A DNA stretch of 64,000 nt, taken from contig NZ_CP082362.1 in assembly GCF_020740535.1 (NCBI RefSeq), forward strand, positions 4,710,501 through 4,774,500, in the 5' to 3' direction. Source of the stretch: Streptomyces profundus (GTDB lineage Bacteria; Actinomycetota; Actinomycetes; Streptomycetales; Streptomycetaceae). This document shows, piece by piece, positions 33,903 through 43,469 of the stretch. The notes under the pieces were generated by a model. It did not search any database, was not told the DNA's origin, and saw only the letters and a list, made by a program, of their open reading frames with translations. A program made the position numbers and the translations under genes. How positions within the stretch are numbered: the stretch's first letter is position 1; each line of letters starts with the position of its first letter.

Positions 33903-34034
33903 CGGGTGGTGCTCCTGTCTGTGGTTCGGCATGTGGCCGGGGGGTGACGGGCGCTCAGGGGTTACGGTCGGAGCCCCGACCCGGCTGGCGCGTGCCGCGC
34001 CGGGCACGTTCTCTCCTCCTGACTGGGAGTCGCC
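33903..34034. promoter_or_regulatory. Divergent promoter region, ddl-like and murF-like genes
   Basis: The 132 bases between the two divergent starts must hold both promoters. A GC-rich hairpin near GGCGCGTGCCGCGCCGGGCACG lies at about 33988. GGGAG at 34025-34029 serves the murF-like TTG start. No operator was assigned. Confidence 0.4.
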
Positions 34035-35444
34035 TTGATCCCCCTCTCGCTCGAAGCCGTCGCCGCCGCCGTGGGCGGCCGTCTGTGCGATGTGCCCGCC
34101 CCGGCCGTGCTGGTGACCGGGCCGACGGTCTGCGATTCGCGCGCGGTGACGCCTGGTGGCTTGTTCGCCGCGTTGCCCGGCGAGCACGCCGACGGGCACG
34201 CTTACGCGGAGACAGCCATTGCGTCCGGGGCGGTGGCGGTGTTGGCCGCCCGGCCGGTCGGTGTTCCGGCCGTGGTGGTGGACGATGTGTTGGACGCGCT
34301 CGCGGCGCTGGCCCGTACGGTGTTGGCCGCTGTGCCAGAGGCGAGGGTGATCGGGCTGACGGGCTCGGCCGGCAAGACCAGCACCAAGGACCTGATCGCC
34401 CAGGTGTTGCCCGAGTTGGGGCCGACGGTCGCCACCGTGGCGTCGTTCAACGGGGAGCTGGGGATGCCGTTGACGATCACTCAGCTGCATCGTGATGTGC
34501 GCTTCCTGGTGCTGGAGATGGGGGCGCGCGGCATCGGCCATATCGCGCATCTGACGGGCATCGCGCCGCCCACGGTGGGCCTGGTGCTCAACGTCGGTAC
34601 CGCGCATGTCGGTGAGTTCGGCGGTCGGGACAAGATCGCTGCCGCGAAAGGTGAGTTGGTCGAGGCTCTGCCCTCGGCCGTCGAGGGCGGCATCGCGGTG
34701 TTGAACGCGGACGACGAGCTGGTCGCCGCCATGGCCTCGCGCACCCGCGCCCGGGTGGTGACGTTCGGCGCCCGGCGGGCTGCCGATGTGCGGGCTGACG
34801 ATGTCGCCCTCGACTCGGCCGGCCGCCCCTCATTCAGCCTGGTGGTGGGGGGCGAGCGGGCGCGCGTTGAACTGTCCTTGCACGGTGCCCACCAGGTGTC
34901 GAACGCCTTGGCCGCAGCGGCGGTCGCCGTGGCGTTGGGCGCCGATGTGGGGTTGACGGCCGCCGCACTGTCGGGGGCGCGGCTGGTGGCCGCCGGGCGG
35001 ATGGAGGTCACCCACCGACCGGACAACATCGTGATCGTCAACGACGCGTTCAACGCGAACCCCGAGTCGATGCGGGCCGCCCTGGACGCGCTGACGGCCA
35101 TGAGAGGCGAGCGCCGGGCCCTCGCGGTCCTGGGGGAGATGCGGGAACTCGGTCCGGACGCCGGCGAGGAACACGCTCGGGTCGGCCGTCTGGCCGCCGA
35201 CGCCGGGCTCGGTGTGCTGGTGACGGTCGGCGGGGACGACGCGCGGGCGATGGCCGACGCCGCGAAGCAGGCACGGCCGGACCTGGAGGTCGTCGAATGC
35301 CGTGACCGGGACCACGCCCTGACCGTGGCCCGTGAACTGCTCCGCCCCGGTGACGTCGTCCTGGTCAAAAGCTCCCACAGCGTCGGGCTGGAGCATGTGG
35401 CGGTGTGCCTGGCCCAGCCCGACCCCGTGAGCGACACCCGCTAG
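34035..35444 (+). CDS. murF: MurF-like ligase 1
   Basis: Predicted 469-residue Mur ligase of the MurF type, which normally adds D-Ala-D-Ala to UDP-MurNAc-tripeptide. The N-domain has VCDSRAVTPGGLFAALPGE, the central P-loop is GLTGSAGKTSTKDL, and EMGARGIGHIAHL and LVLNVGTAHVGEFG follow. The C-domain has NDAFNANPESMRAALDAL and LGEMRELG, both strongly MurF-like. The TTG start has GGGAG six bases upstream. Its 3' end overlaps the convergent MurC-like gene by four bases (CTAG). It lies outside a dcw cluster and has a close paralogue at 38.8 kb. Confidence 0.88.
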   Translation: MIPLSLEAVAAAVGGRLCDVPAPAVLVTGPTVCDSRAVTPGGLFAALPGEHADGHAYAETAIASGAVAVLAARPVGVPAVVVDDVLDALAALARTVLAAVPEARVIGLTGSAGKTSTKDLIAQVLPELGPTVATVASFNGELGMPLTITQLHRDVRFLVLEMGARGIGHIAHLTGIAPPTVGLVLNVGTAHVGEFGGRDKIAAAKGELVEALPSAVEGGIAVLNADDELVAAMASRTRARVVTFGARRAADVRADDVALDSAGRPSFSLVVGGERARVELSLHGAHQVSNALAAAAVAVALGADVGLTAAALSGARLVAAGRMEVTHRPDNIVIVNDAFNANPESMRAALDALTAMRGERRALAVLGEMRELGPDAGEEHARVGRLAADAGLGVLVTVGGDDARAMADAAKQARPDLEVVECRDRDHALTVARELLRPGDVVLVKSSHSVGLEHVAVCLAQPDPVSDTR

Positions 35445-36886
35445 ACGACGGCGGCCACCGGCCGGTCCAGGGCCGGCGCGATCAGCGTCGCGAGACCGGC
35501 GACCTCGCCCACGCCCATCGTCACCACCACATCCCCGGGCCAGGCGGCGGCGGCGGTGACCACGGTGGCGGCCTCCGCCAGCCCTGCGGCCTGGTGCACG
35601 CGGGCCCCGGCCGCGACGGCGGCCCGCGCGATCCCATCCACGCCCACCGGCCCGGCCGCCGGGGCGAACGCGTCCCGCACCGGCAGGAGCACCACCTCGT
35701 CCGCCGCCGCCAGCGCCGCGCCCATCCGCGTGCCCAGGACCCGTACGCGGGGTGCTCCGCACGGCTCGAACGCGACGATCACCCGGCCGCCGGCGGCCAG
35801 TTCCCGCGCGGTGGTGAGGTCCGCGCGGATCGCGGTGGGGTGGTGGGCGAAGGAATCCACCACCCTCACCCCATCCCGCGTTCCGGGGAGGGTCTGCATC
35901 CTTCGGTGCACCCCCGCGAAGCCGGACATGCCGACCGCCAACGCTTCGGGCGCCTCGCCCAGGGTCCGGCCCGCCGCGTACGCGGCGACGGACGCGAGAA
36001 CCGCCGGACGGCCGGGGGTGCGTACCGTCCACGACGCCCGCGCCCCGCCGGGGTCGAGCACGGTCACCGTGCTACCCGCCGCTGCGGGCACCACCGACAA
36101 CAGCCGCACGTCGGCGCCCGTGCTCTCGCCGTAGGTGACCACCCGGGTACCCCTGCCACCGCCGTTGCGCCGTCGGACACGGTCGGCGACCTCACGTGCG
36201 CCGGCATCGTCGGCGCACACCACCAACGCCCCGGCGCCGGTGGCGAAGCCGGTCAGCGTGGCGACCACATCGCCGGTGCCGGCATAGGTCTCGGGGTGGT
36301 CGTCGTCGGCGTTCAACACCACCGCCACATCGGGCCGATACCCCGCCACGCTGCGGTCGCTCTCGTCCCCCTCGGCGACCAACAGCCCCGAGCCCGCACG
36401 CGCGTTGAGACCGTCGGCGACCGAGGCGGCCCCGGCCACCCAGGACGGGTTGCGGTGGCCCAGGGCGGCGGTCAGCATCAGCGTGGCCGTCGACTTCCCG
36501 TGGGTCCCGGACACGACCACCGACCGGTCGGCGTGCGACACGAGCTGGGCGAGCAGCTGGGAACGGTGGACCACCGGCACGCCTGCTGCCCGCGCCGCGA
36601 GGATCTCCGGATTGTCGGCGTCGACGGCGCTGGACCAGATGACCAGCGACGCTCCCGCGCTGTTGGACGCGTGGTGCCCGGTCGCGATCCGGCAGCCGGA
36701 CGCTTCCAGCGCGGCGGCCCGCTGACCCGGACGGATGTCCGAACCCGACACCCGCGCACCACGGTGGGCGAGCAGAAGGGCCAGCGCGGACATGCCCGCC
36801 CCGCAGATACCCACAAAGTGGGGCCGGCTCAGGTCCAACGGACCGGCTGGCGGCGGGGGGATCTCCACATGCCTGGTTTCACACAC
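35441..36886 (-). CDS. murC: MurC-like ligase
   Basis: Predicted 481-residue Mur ligase of the MurC/Mpl group. The N-terminal Rossmann motif is FVGICGAGMSALALLL, the P-loop GTHGKSTATLML, VAEGDESDRSV the acidic motif and NADDDHPETY the metal/His motif. HHPTAIRADLTTAREL and VIVAFEPCGAPRVR follow in the C-domain. MurC normally joins L-Ala to UDP-MurNAc. NADDDH in place of the usual N-I-E-x-D-H suggests divergence, so another acceptor is possible. The GTG start has GGAG about nine bases upstream. It converges with and overlaps murF-like 1. Confidence 0.82.
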   Translation of the reverse strand: MCETRHVEIPPPPAGPLDLSRPHFVGICGAGMSALALLLAHRGARVSGSDIRPGQRAAALEASGCRIATGHHASNSAGASLVIWSSAVDADNPEILAARAAGVPVVHRSQLLAQLVSHADRSVVVSGTHGKSTATLMLTAALGHRNPSWVAGAASVADGLNARAGSGLLVAEGDESDRSVAGYRPDVAVVLNADDDHPETYAGTGDVVATLTGFATGAGALVVCADDAGAREVADRVRRRNGGGRGTRVVTYGESTGADVRLLSVVPAAAGSTVTVLDPGGARASWTVRTPGRPAVLASVAAYAAGRTLGEAPEALAVGMSGFAGVHRRMQTLPGTRDGVRVVDSFAHHPTAIRADLTTARELAAGGRVIVAFEPCGAPRVRVLGTRMGAALAAADEVVLLPVRDAFAPAAGPVGVDGIARAAVAAGARVHQAAGLAEAATVVTAAAAWPGDVVVTMGVGEVAGLATLIAPALDRPVAAVV

Positions 36887-37284
36887 GATGGTGTCTCCTC
36901 TGAGTGAGGTGGTGCCTGACGTGGACCTCCCCTGCCGACCGCAGAGGAGGAGGAAAGCAGCGACCGGGACCCGGCGGGTCACGGTCCGACCCCCGCGCGG
37001 TTCCGGCGGAGGCGGCTTCGGCGTTGAACCGGCCAGCGAACTGCCGCTGGACTGGCGGCGGCAGTGGCCCTTGCCCGCACCGCCGCGTCGAGCGGGTTGC
37101 GCGGTGAGCCCGCCATCACCATGACGCACGCCCCCACCTGGGGGAAGGCCGATCCGAGGTGCGGTAGAGGTGCGCTTGCGAGCACCTTCAGCGCACCCTC
37201 CGTGCCTATTCCGTGACGGGGACAAGGCCGCTACCGTCGATTGATCGCGCACCGCATTTTTGTCCTCACCACGGGGAGCAGATG
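36887..37284. promoter_or_regulatory. Divergent regulatory region of the Mur-ligase cassette
   Basis: About 400 bases lie between the MurC-like gene and the XRE/TPR regulator, with no gene. It contains CCCCC-ACCT-GGGGG (about 37130-37143), a direct repeat GAGGTGCG (37157 and 37167) and an inverted repeat AGGTGC/GCACCT (37168-37187). The last two are about 100 bases before the regulator and could be its operator. Confidence 0.4.
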
Positions 37285-38622
37285 ATGCATCCGCTGACCC
37301 GGGCGCTTCGGACCCGGAACACGTCCAGCGCCCAGTTCGCCAGGGAGTTACGGACGCTGGCCGAGCAGCGTGGTGAGCACGTCAACCCGCAGAAAGGCGA
37401 CGCGTATCGGTGGCAAGGGCGTGGCAAGGGCCAGCCGCGTCGGCCGGAGGACCTCACCCAGTACCTCATCGGCGAGTGGCTGGGCTTCGATCGCGAGGCT
37501 GTGGACCCGCCCACCTGGCCTCACTGGCTGGAGTCCGACCCACTCCAGCAGCCCCCCGACCACCCATGGACTCCCAACGGCACCCTCGCCGCCCTCACCG
37601 AGTCCTGGGAGGAGAACTTCATGGAACGCAGAACGTTCGGCATCCTCACCGGCACGACCCTGACCGCCAGCCTGTGGAAATGGCTCACCGCCGACCCGGC
37701 CGCCGCCGGACAGATCACCAGCGCCCGACGCATCGGCGAAGCCGCCGTCGCCCACGTCGAGACGCGGGTACGTGACCTCTGGCACGCCGATGACCTCGGT
37801 GGCGGTGGCCGGCTGTTGGACGAGAGCGCCGCCAGCCTGCGACTGGCCACCGACCTGCTACGCAACCGCGACTACAGCGACGCCCACGGTGCTCGCCTGT
37901 ACGCGGCGGTCGCCGACCTGGCCCGCCAGCGGGCCGCCGCCGTTTTCGACGTGCACAACGTATGCCCCGACGCCCTCTTCGAGAGCGCACTGCGGGCCGC
38001 CCGGATCGCCGGCGACGACGCACTGGGCGCCAACATTCTTGGGTTCTGGGCGGTGGCCGCCTACAACACCGATCGACCACAGGACGCCGAGACGATGACC
38101 ACGGTGGCGCTCTCCTCACTCAGGGGCCGCACCACCCCACGCGTCGAGGCGATGCTCACCACACGCCGAGCCCGCGCCCGCGCACACCTGCGGGATCAGG
38201 GATGCTGGGCCGACCTCGACCGCGCCGAGCACCTGCTCGCCGACGCCGGCGACCACCAAGACCCCGACTGGGCCTACTGGTTCGGAGCACCCGACATCCC
38301 CGCCGCACGTGCCAGCAGCCACCGCGACATGGGCCAGCCCGACCTCGCCGCCCAGCAGTTCGCCCAGACCGCAAACCTCTACGACCCCGCCTACGTCCGA
38401 GACCGGGCGCTCTACCTGAGCCGACAGGCCGACGCCGAGTACGACGCCGGCCACGTCGAAGCGGCCTGCTCCACCGCGTCCCAGGCCCTCGACCTCACCG
38501 AAACCATCACCTCACGCCGCACCACCGCACCGCTTCTCGACCTCGCCAACCGCCTGCGGAACTCCTCCGCACCCGAGGCCCGAGACTTCCACGAACGTGC
38601 CCACAGCACCCTGACCGCCTGA
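37285..38622 (+). CDS. XRE/TPR-type regulator of the Mur cassette
   Basis: Predicted 445-residue protein. The N-terminal 80 residues look DNA-binding (ALRTRNTSSAQFARELRTLA, then YRWQGRGKGQPRRPED). A hydrophobic stretch GILTGTTLTASLWKWL (about 120-135) and a long helical TPR-like region of Ala/Arg repeats follow. This layout is common in Streptomyces regulators that pair a helix-turn-helix with tetratricopeptide repeats. ATG 37285 has GGGGAG six bases upstream; ATG 37282 is possible. It ends 146 bases before murF-like 2 and probably controls the cassette, possibly in response to a peptide or precursor. That role is inferred from position. Confidence 0.7.
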   Translation: MHPLTRALRTRNTSSAQFARELRTLAEQRGEHVNPQKGDAYRWQGRGKGQPRRPEDLTQYLIGEWLGFDREAVDPPTWPHWLESDPLQQPPDHPWTPNGTLAALTESWEENFMERRTFGILTGTTLTASLWKWLTADPAAAGQITSARRIGEAAVAHVETRVRDLWHADDLGGGGRLLDESAASLRLATDLLRNRDYSDAHGARLYAAVADLARQRAAAVFDVHNVCPDALFESALRAARIAGDDALGANILGFWAVAAYNTDRPQDAETMTTVALSSLRGRTTPRVEAMLTTRRARARAHLRDQGCWADLDRAEHLLADAGDHQDPDWAYWFGAPDIPAARASSHRDMGQPDLAAQQFAQTANLYDPAYVRDRALYLSRQADAEYDAGHVEAACSTASQALDLTETITSRRTTAPLLDLANRLRNSSAPEARDFHERAHSTLTA

Positions 38623-38768
38623 CCCCGCCCTCTCCTTTCCTCCTCGCCCCGGCGACGCCACCCGCCCCGGGGCAGGCAGCCGCGCCTCGATCGGACGCCC
38701 CCCGCCAACGCGTCGGGCCACGTACGGCACGCCGCACACCGCCGACCCCTCCAAGTAGGGAGCGCTTC

Positions 38769-40199
38769 GTGATCCTGACCCTCGCCGAGATCGCAGCCGC
38801 GACCGGCGGCACCCTGCACGACACCCCCGACCCCCAACTGAGGGTGACCGGGACCACCTCAAGCGACTCACGCCAGATCGGCCCAGGCGGCATGTTCGTC
38901 GCACTGCCCGGCGCCCGCGTCGACGGCCACGACTTCGTCGCCCAGGCGGTCACGGCCGGAGCCGTCTGCGTGCTGGCCGAGCGCCCGGTCGGCGTCCCAG
39001 CCATCGTCGTGGACGATGTGGCCACGGCCCTGGGACGCCTCGCGCAACACGTCCTGACCCGCACCGAGGCACAGGTCATCGCCGTGACCGGCTCCGCCGG
39101 CAAGACCAGCACCAAAGACCTCCTCGCCCAGGTCCTCGCCCACCACGGTGTCACCGTCGCCTCCCCCCAGTCGTTCAACAGCAAGTTCGGCCTGCCCCTG
39201 ACCGTCCTGCGCGCCCAGGAGAACACCCGCTACCTGGTGTTGGAAATGGGCGCCCGCTACCAGGGCGACATCGCTCACCTGGCATCGCTGGCCACCCCAC
39301 GGATCGGCCTCGTGCTCAACGTCGGTGATGCCCACCTTGCGATGTTCGGTGGCCGTGATCAGATCGCGGCGGCGAAGGGCGAGTTGGTCGAAGCCCTGCC
39401 TCCTGCCGCCGAAGGCGGGGTCGCCGTCCTCAACGCCGACGACCCTCGCGTCGCGGCCATGGAAACCCGCACCCCAGCCCGCGTCGTCCGGTTCAGCGCA
39501 CACCCCGAACGCGAAGCGGAGATCCGCGCAACGAGCATCGAACTGAACGCCGGCCGCGCCGCATTCACCCTCCACACGCCACACGGCACAGCCCCGGTAC
39601 GCTTACGCGGCTTGGGCGCCCATCAGGTCCACAACGCGCTGGCAGCCGCCGCCGGCGCTCACATCCTGGGCATGGCCACCGACCAGATCGCCCAAGCCCT
39701 GTCCGAGGCAGAACCCAAGGCACAAGGGCGCCTGGAACCCTTGGAGCAAAAGCGCGCCGGCCTGACGATCATCAACGACGCGTTCAACGCCAGCCCCGCG
39801 TCCATGCGGGCCGCACTCCACACCCTCGCCTCCATCGGCACCAACCGGCGAACCATCGCGGTCCTGGGAGAGATGCGGGAACTCGGCGACCAGGCCCTCT
39901 CAACCCACGCGGACATCGGACGCCTCCTCGGCGAACTGGCCATCGACATCCTCGTCACCGTCGGCACCACCAACGAAGTCACCACCCTCGCCACCCACGC
40001 CGTGACCGCCCACCCGAATCTGCGCACCGAGGCAACCGATACCCCCGATGCCCTGCTACCGCTCCTAAAATCGTTGTTGCAGCCTGGAGACGTCGTCCTG
40101 GTGAAGGCGTCAAGAAGAGTCGGCCTGGAGACATTCGGCCAAACCCTCCACTCACACCTGCAAGACCTAGAAATCTCAGCTCCCGACCGCAGAGGATGA
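38769..40199 (+). CDS. murF: MurF-like ligase 2
   Basis: Predicted 476-residue MurF-type ligase. SSDSRQIGPGGMFVALPGA, the P-loop VTGSAGKTSTKDLLA, EMGARYQGDIAHL, NVGDAHLAMFGG and NDAFNASPASMRAAL are all present. It shares RPVGVPA-x-VVDDV with MurF-like 1, so the two are close paralogues. The GTG start has GGGAG seven bases upstream. It closes the cassette on the plus strand. Two MurF copies with one MurC and one Ddl, but no MurD or MurE, suggest a partial or specialised pathway, not a spare cell-wall set. Confidence 0.88.
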   Translation: MILTLAEIAAATGGTLHDTPDPQLRVTGTTSSDSRQIGPGGMFVALPGARVDGHDFVAQAVTAGAVCVLAERPVGVPAIVVDDVATALGRLAQHVLTRTEAQVIAVTGSAGKTSTKDLLAQVLAHHGVTVASPQSFNSKFGLPLTVLRAQENTRYLVLEMGARYQGDIAHLASLATPRIGLVLNVGDAHLAMFGGRDQIAAAKGELVEALPPAAEGGVAVLNADDPRVAAMETRTPARVVRFSAHPEREAEIRATSIELNAGRAAFTLHTPHGTAPVRLRGLGAHQVHNALAAAAGAHILGMATDQIAQALSEAEPKAQGRLEPLEQKRAGLTIINDAFNASPASMRAALHTLASIGTNRRTIAVLGEMRELGDQALSTHADIGRLLGELAIDILVTVGTTNEVTTLATHAVTAHPNLRTEATDTPDALLPLLKSLLQPGDVVLVKASRRVGLETFGQTLHSHLQDLEISAPDRRG

Positions 40200-40325
40200 A
40201 CGGGCGACTCCCGGCCTTGCCCGATGGGAAGCCGGGCTGGGGAGTCGTACATCAGGCAGAGGAGTAGGGGTAGGTCGGTCTCGATGCCAGGGCTGTGTCG
40301 TCTTGGTGTGTGGTCGGTTCGCGCT

Positions 40326-40550
40326 TTAGCGGGCCGCGTCGTTGTCGCCGACGTCCGTGAGGAACGCCTGCCAGGACGCCGATCCGAAGGTCAGGATCGG
40401 GCCGTCCGTGCGCTTGGAGTCGCGGACGCCGTGCGTCTCCTTCGCCAGCGCGGCGACCTCAACACAGTCGTTGGTACTGCCGCTTCGGGATGACTTGATC
40501 CACCGGACACCTGATGTGCTGCTCAACGGTTCGATTCTCTCTGTGGTCAC
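40326..40550 (-). CDS. DUF397 protein
   Basis: Predicted 74-residue DUF397 protein. It shows the family pattern: VRWIKSSRSGSTNDCVEVA at the start and a VRDSKRTDGPIL core. GTG 40550 is preferred; an upstream short frame ends GRHELINDIRKTL and its TGA overlaps this GTG, so a regulator gene may once have been coupled here. DUF397 proteins usually partner an adjacent XRE regulator, which is missing at this site. Their molecular role is unclear. Confidence 0.8.
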   Translation of the reverse strand: MTTERIEPLSSTSGVRWIKSSRSGSTNDCVEVAALAKETHGVRDSKRTDGPILTFGSASWQAFLTDVGDNDAAR

Positions 40551-40626
40551 AGCGTCTTCCTGATGTCGTTGATGAGTTCGTGGCGGCCGGTGGTGCGCCC
40601 CGCCTGCTTGCTGGCCGCTGCCGGAA

Positions 40627-41520
40627 TCAGGCTGCGGGGTGCCAGCGCCAGGGGCGTGGGCCATGTTGTCCTTGGATGCAGGCAAGGCGGTGATGGGCTT
40701 GTTCAGCCGCAGCGGGATTCTCGCTGGCGATCTGAAACGCGAAGGTAACCTTGCGGAGTTCGCGTATGCCCCGGAGCGTCGGGTAGCCGGGCCAGGTCAT
40801 GACGTCGTGGCCGTAGACAGTGCAGAACTGCTCGTACTCCGTAGTGGACAGCGCCCCCAGAGTCTCGTGGTCGACGGCGGTTGCCGTGAGGTCCCACTCG
40901 GGCGGGCCGAGCGAGGTGCGCTCGAAGTCGAGCAAGTGGGCTGTGCCGGTCTCGGTGGTCGCGACGTTGCCGCGCCAGGCATCGCCGTGGAGTACGCCTT
41001 CGGCCAGGCCGGCGGGGAGCGTGTCCCACTGCTGCCGCAGGGTGACGAGGTGGTTCAGGAGCCACTGCCGGTCGTGGTCGGCGAGCGCGCTGGCGGCGCT
41101 GATCCGCTCGGCCAGGCGGACGAACGGGTCCAGCCGTGCGAGTCCGAGGCCGTACGTCGGCTGTGGCAACCCGTGGAGGGTCCTGAGGAGCGAGGCCAAC
41201 TCCGCTCCGGTGCCCGGTCGGTGAGGTGGAAGCTCCTTCCAGAGGGTGGCGCTGCGGTCGTCCACCCGGATGGGTTGGTCGATGGGGAGCGGGCGGACGG
41301 CGGGGACGTTGTGCTCGGCGAGCCAGCGGGTGACGGCGATCTCCCGGGCGGCGGCGGCCTGCTGGCCGGGGCGGGCGATCCGGACGACGACCTTGTTCGT
41401 CAGCCGCCACAGGTCGTTCTCGCCAAGGCGGATGGGCTCCGCGCCCGCTGTGGAGAGGCTGGCAGCAGCCGCGACCCGCTGGAGGACGGCGAAGGAGGCG
41501 GCGACGCGTTGCTCGGTCAT
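40627..41520 (-). CDS. APH-family phosphotransferase, copy 1
   Basis: Predicted 297-residue APH/choline-kinase-fold protein. The N-lobe shows EPIRLGENDLWRL and KVVVRIARPG, the catalytic loop GVLHGDAWRGNV, the metal motif LLDFERTSLGPPEWDL, and the tail CTVYGHDVMTWPGYPTLR. It is clearly paralogous to the protein at 44.2 kb, with many identical blocks. Relatives cluster with XRE regulators in Streptomyces. The substrate is unknown; antibiotic modification is possible but not shown. Confidence 0.82.
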   Translation of the reverse strand: MTEQRVAASFAVLQRVAAAASLSTAGAEPIRLGENDLWRLTNKVVVRIARPGQQAAAAREIAVTRWLAEHNVPAVRPLPIDQPIRVDDRSATLWKELPPHRPGTGAELASLLRTLHGLPQPTYGLGLARLDPFVRLAERISAASALADHDRQWLLNHLVTLRQQWDTLPAGLAEGVLHGDAWRGNVATTETGTAHLLDFERTSLGPPEWDLTATAVDHETLGALSTTEYEQFCTVYGHDVMTWPGYPTLRGIRELRKVTFAFQIASENPAAAEQAHHRLACIQGQHGPRPWRWHPAA

Positions 41521-41701
41521 GGCAGGACGGTAGTCCGGATCCGCCGGGCAGCGCCGTTCATGCCTTTGCCGGTGTCTCGTTCTGCCATGAAGCAGAAGGT
41601 GCGACAGGAAGTATCAGGTTGCCTTCGTTCGGCGAATGCGAGGTGCTGCCCGAATCCCTTGCCGAACGATTCTTTGAGCTGCTTTGGGGCTTCGTGTGTA
41701 C

Positions 41702-42271
41702 TCATTTGGAGCCGTGGTGCCTGTAGTCCCGGGTGCCTGGGGCCCATTCGTGTTCCAGGATGGAATGGGTCACGGAGTCGCGCCATGCGCCGCCCACGTG
41801 GACGTGGTCGCGGATCGTGCCCTCTTCGACCATGCCGACTCGGCGGAGGAGAGCGGAGGATGCGGTGTTCTTCGGGGCGCGGGCGGCCCAGACGCGGTGC
41901 AGGCCGAGGTTGTTGAAGCCCAGCTGGAGAAGCGCGGCGACCAGGTCCGTGCCCAGGCCGCGTCCCCATACCGAGGGGTGGAGGGCGAAGCCAATCTGGG
42001 CCGCTCGTTGTCCGTCGAGGGCGAGCCGGGCGTATCCGATCAGTCCGGCACTCGCCGTGGACGCCGCGAGGGCGTACTCCGTTCGCGGCTCCGCGACGGC
42101 GGTCACCATCGACCGGGCGACGATCCCTCCGACCTGGGCTCGGCTGCGCGGTGCGAAGGACAGATGGCGGGTCGCCTCCGCGCTCCCGTAGATCGCATGG
42201 ATAGCGTCCACGTCGTCCGTGGTGATCTCGCGCAGGGACAGGCGGTCGGTGGACAGGTTGATCGGGTACAT
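41702..42271 (-). CDS. GNAT-family N-acetyltransferase
   Basis: Predicted 189-residue RimJ/RimL-like acetyltransferase. TDRLSLREITTDD starts the fold, IGFALHPSVWGRGLGTDLV is the acetyl-CoA loop (R/Q-x-x-G-x-G/A), and LHRVWAARAPKNTASSALL is the conserved N-x-x-S region. It ends before a short gap to the phosphotransferase gene and starts 11 bases after the broken XRE gene, so the three may once have been one operon. The acceptor may be an amino-terminus or a small amine. Confidence 0.88.
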   Translation of the reverse strand: MYPINLSTDRLSLREITTDDVDAIHAIYGSAEATRHLSFAPRSRAQVGGIVARSMVTAVAEPRTEYALAASTASAGLIGYARLALDGQRAAQIGFALHPSVWGRGLGTDLVAALLQLGFNNLGLHRVWAARAPKNTASSALLRRVGMVEEGTIRDHVHVGGAWRDSVTHSILEHEWAPGTRDYRHHGSK

Positions 42272-42282
42272 GCCGGTGGACG

Positions 42283-43469
42283 CTACGGCATCAGCTGGGG
42301 AGGGCTGGTGTGGGATGTCGCGGTGAACTGCTCCAGCTGGGAACGGAGCTGTCGTGCAGGCGCGGCGGAGCGATGCGGTCCGGAGGAGAGCGCCTGGTGG
42401 ACGCGGCGGGCGCTGATGGCCACTCCGGCGGGCCGTTGCTCCACGGGCAGGTCCAGCACGGGACTGATGGCCTCTTCGACGCCGTCCAGTGCACCGGCGC
42501 CTATCCGGGCAAGGGCGAGGACCGTACGGGCGCCTGCCTCATCTGAGAACGCCCGCTCGCTGTCGGGGGTGGCCTCGTATGCGGCGACGGCGCCCTGTGC
42601 GGCCTGCCCGGCGTCGTCGGCTCCAGGCAGCAGAACCTTTGCCTCCGCCCCGTAGTAGAGCTGGCGCGCGTGGCCGAACGTCAGGAGGCCGCCGATCGTG
42701 TCGAGATCGTCCGGGGCCACGTCGTCGCGGATGCCGTCCGCCCGATGGACCGCCGCTTCCACTCCACCGGCGTCACCCACCAGGGCATGCGCTCAGGCTT
42801 CCAGACTGGCGAGCCGGACGCCAACCGTGCCACCGGGAGCCGGGTCGTCGGCCGTGCCGCGTCGCGCGAAGTGAAGTGCCTCCCCCGGGGCGTCCGGCCC
42901 AATAGGAGATGAGGGACTGGAGGCCGCGGACCCAACCACCCATCGGGTTGTGATCGGCTTGCTCGGCGCAGATGCAGGCGGCGCGGGCCTGTCGCATCGT
43001 GGCGGCCGGGTCCCCGAGGTGGTGACTGCTCTTGGCCGGCATGCCAGCCGTCATCGCGGCCACCAGGTATAGGTCACGGGCCTGCGTCGGCTTCGCTTTT
43101 CCGCTCTCCAACAAGCGGAACGCCAAGTCCTGCGCCTCGACGAGATCGCTGAGGATCGTGTTCAGGGGGACGAGGGGGTAGGACTCGGCCAGGCGGTGTA
43201 CCTCGTCCGTGAGGGAGCCCATTGTCTCCTCACCGAGTTGAGCACTCTCGGCGGTGATTGCCCAGCGCAGCGCGCGATTCGCGGCCATGGCTGCCATCCC
43301 TCTCATGTCGAGCAGCGTCTCCCCGTGAGGGAGACGGGTGTCTGACATCGCGACTTCCGAGGGCACACTCGTGCCGGATCGGGCACCTGCTAACCCATCG
43401 GGCACTGGCCCCAGGAGGTCTTCGATCCGGAGGGCAAACATGTGCTCCAGCACCCGGCGGGCATCCCGA
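42283..43469 (-). pseudogene. XRE/TPR regulator truncated at CRISPR array 3
   Basis: The minus strand carries the C-terminal two thirds of a Streptomyces XRE regulator. RVLEHMFALRIEDLLGP (end of the helix-turn-helix linker) starts just after the array boundary. AITAESAQLGEETMGSL, DLYLVAAMTAGMPAKSSHH and WVRGLQSLISYWAGRP follow. The frame then shifts near 42900 (around CCCCGGGGGAGG), meets an in-frame TGA and continues as FGHARQLYYGAEAKVLLPG. The DNA-binding N-terminus is missing, replaced by repeats. One truncation, one frameshift and one stop make it dead. Confidence 0.78.

Noticed and set aside
35405..36907. A 500-residue plus-strand protein opposite the MurC-like gene
   Set aside because: It is a shadow frame rich in Arg/Gly/Pro; the minus strand carries clear Mur-ligase motifs.
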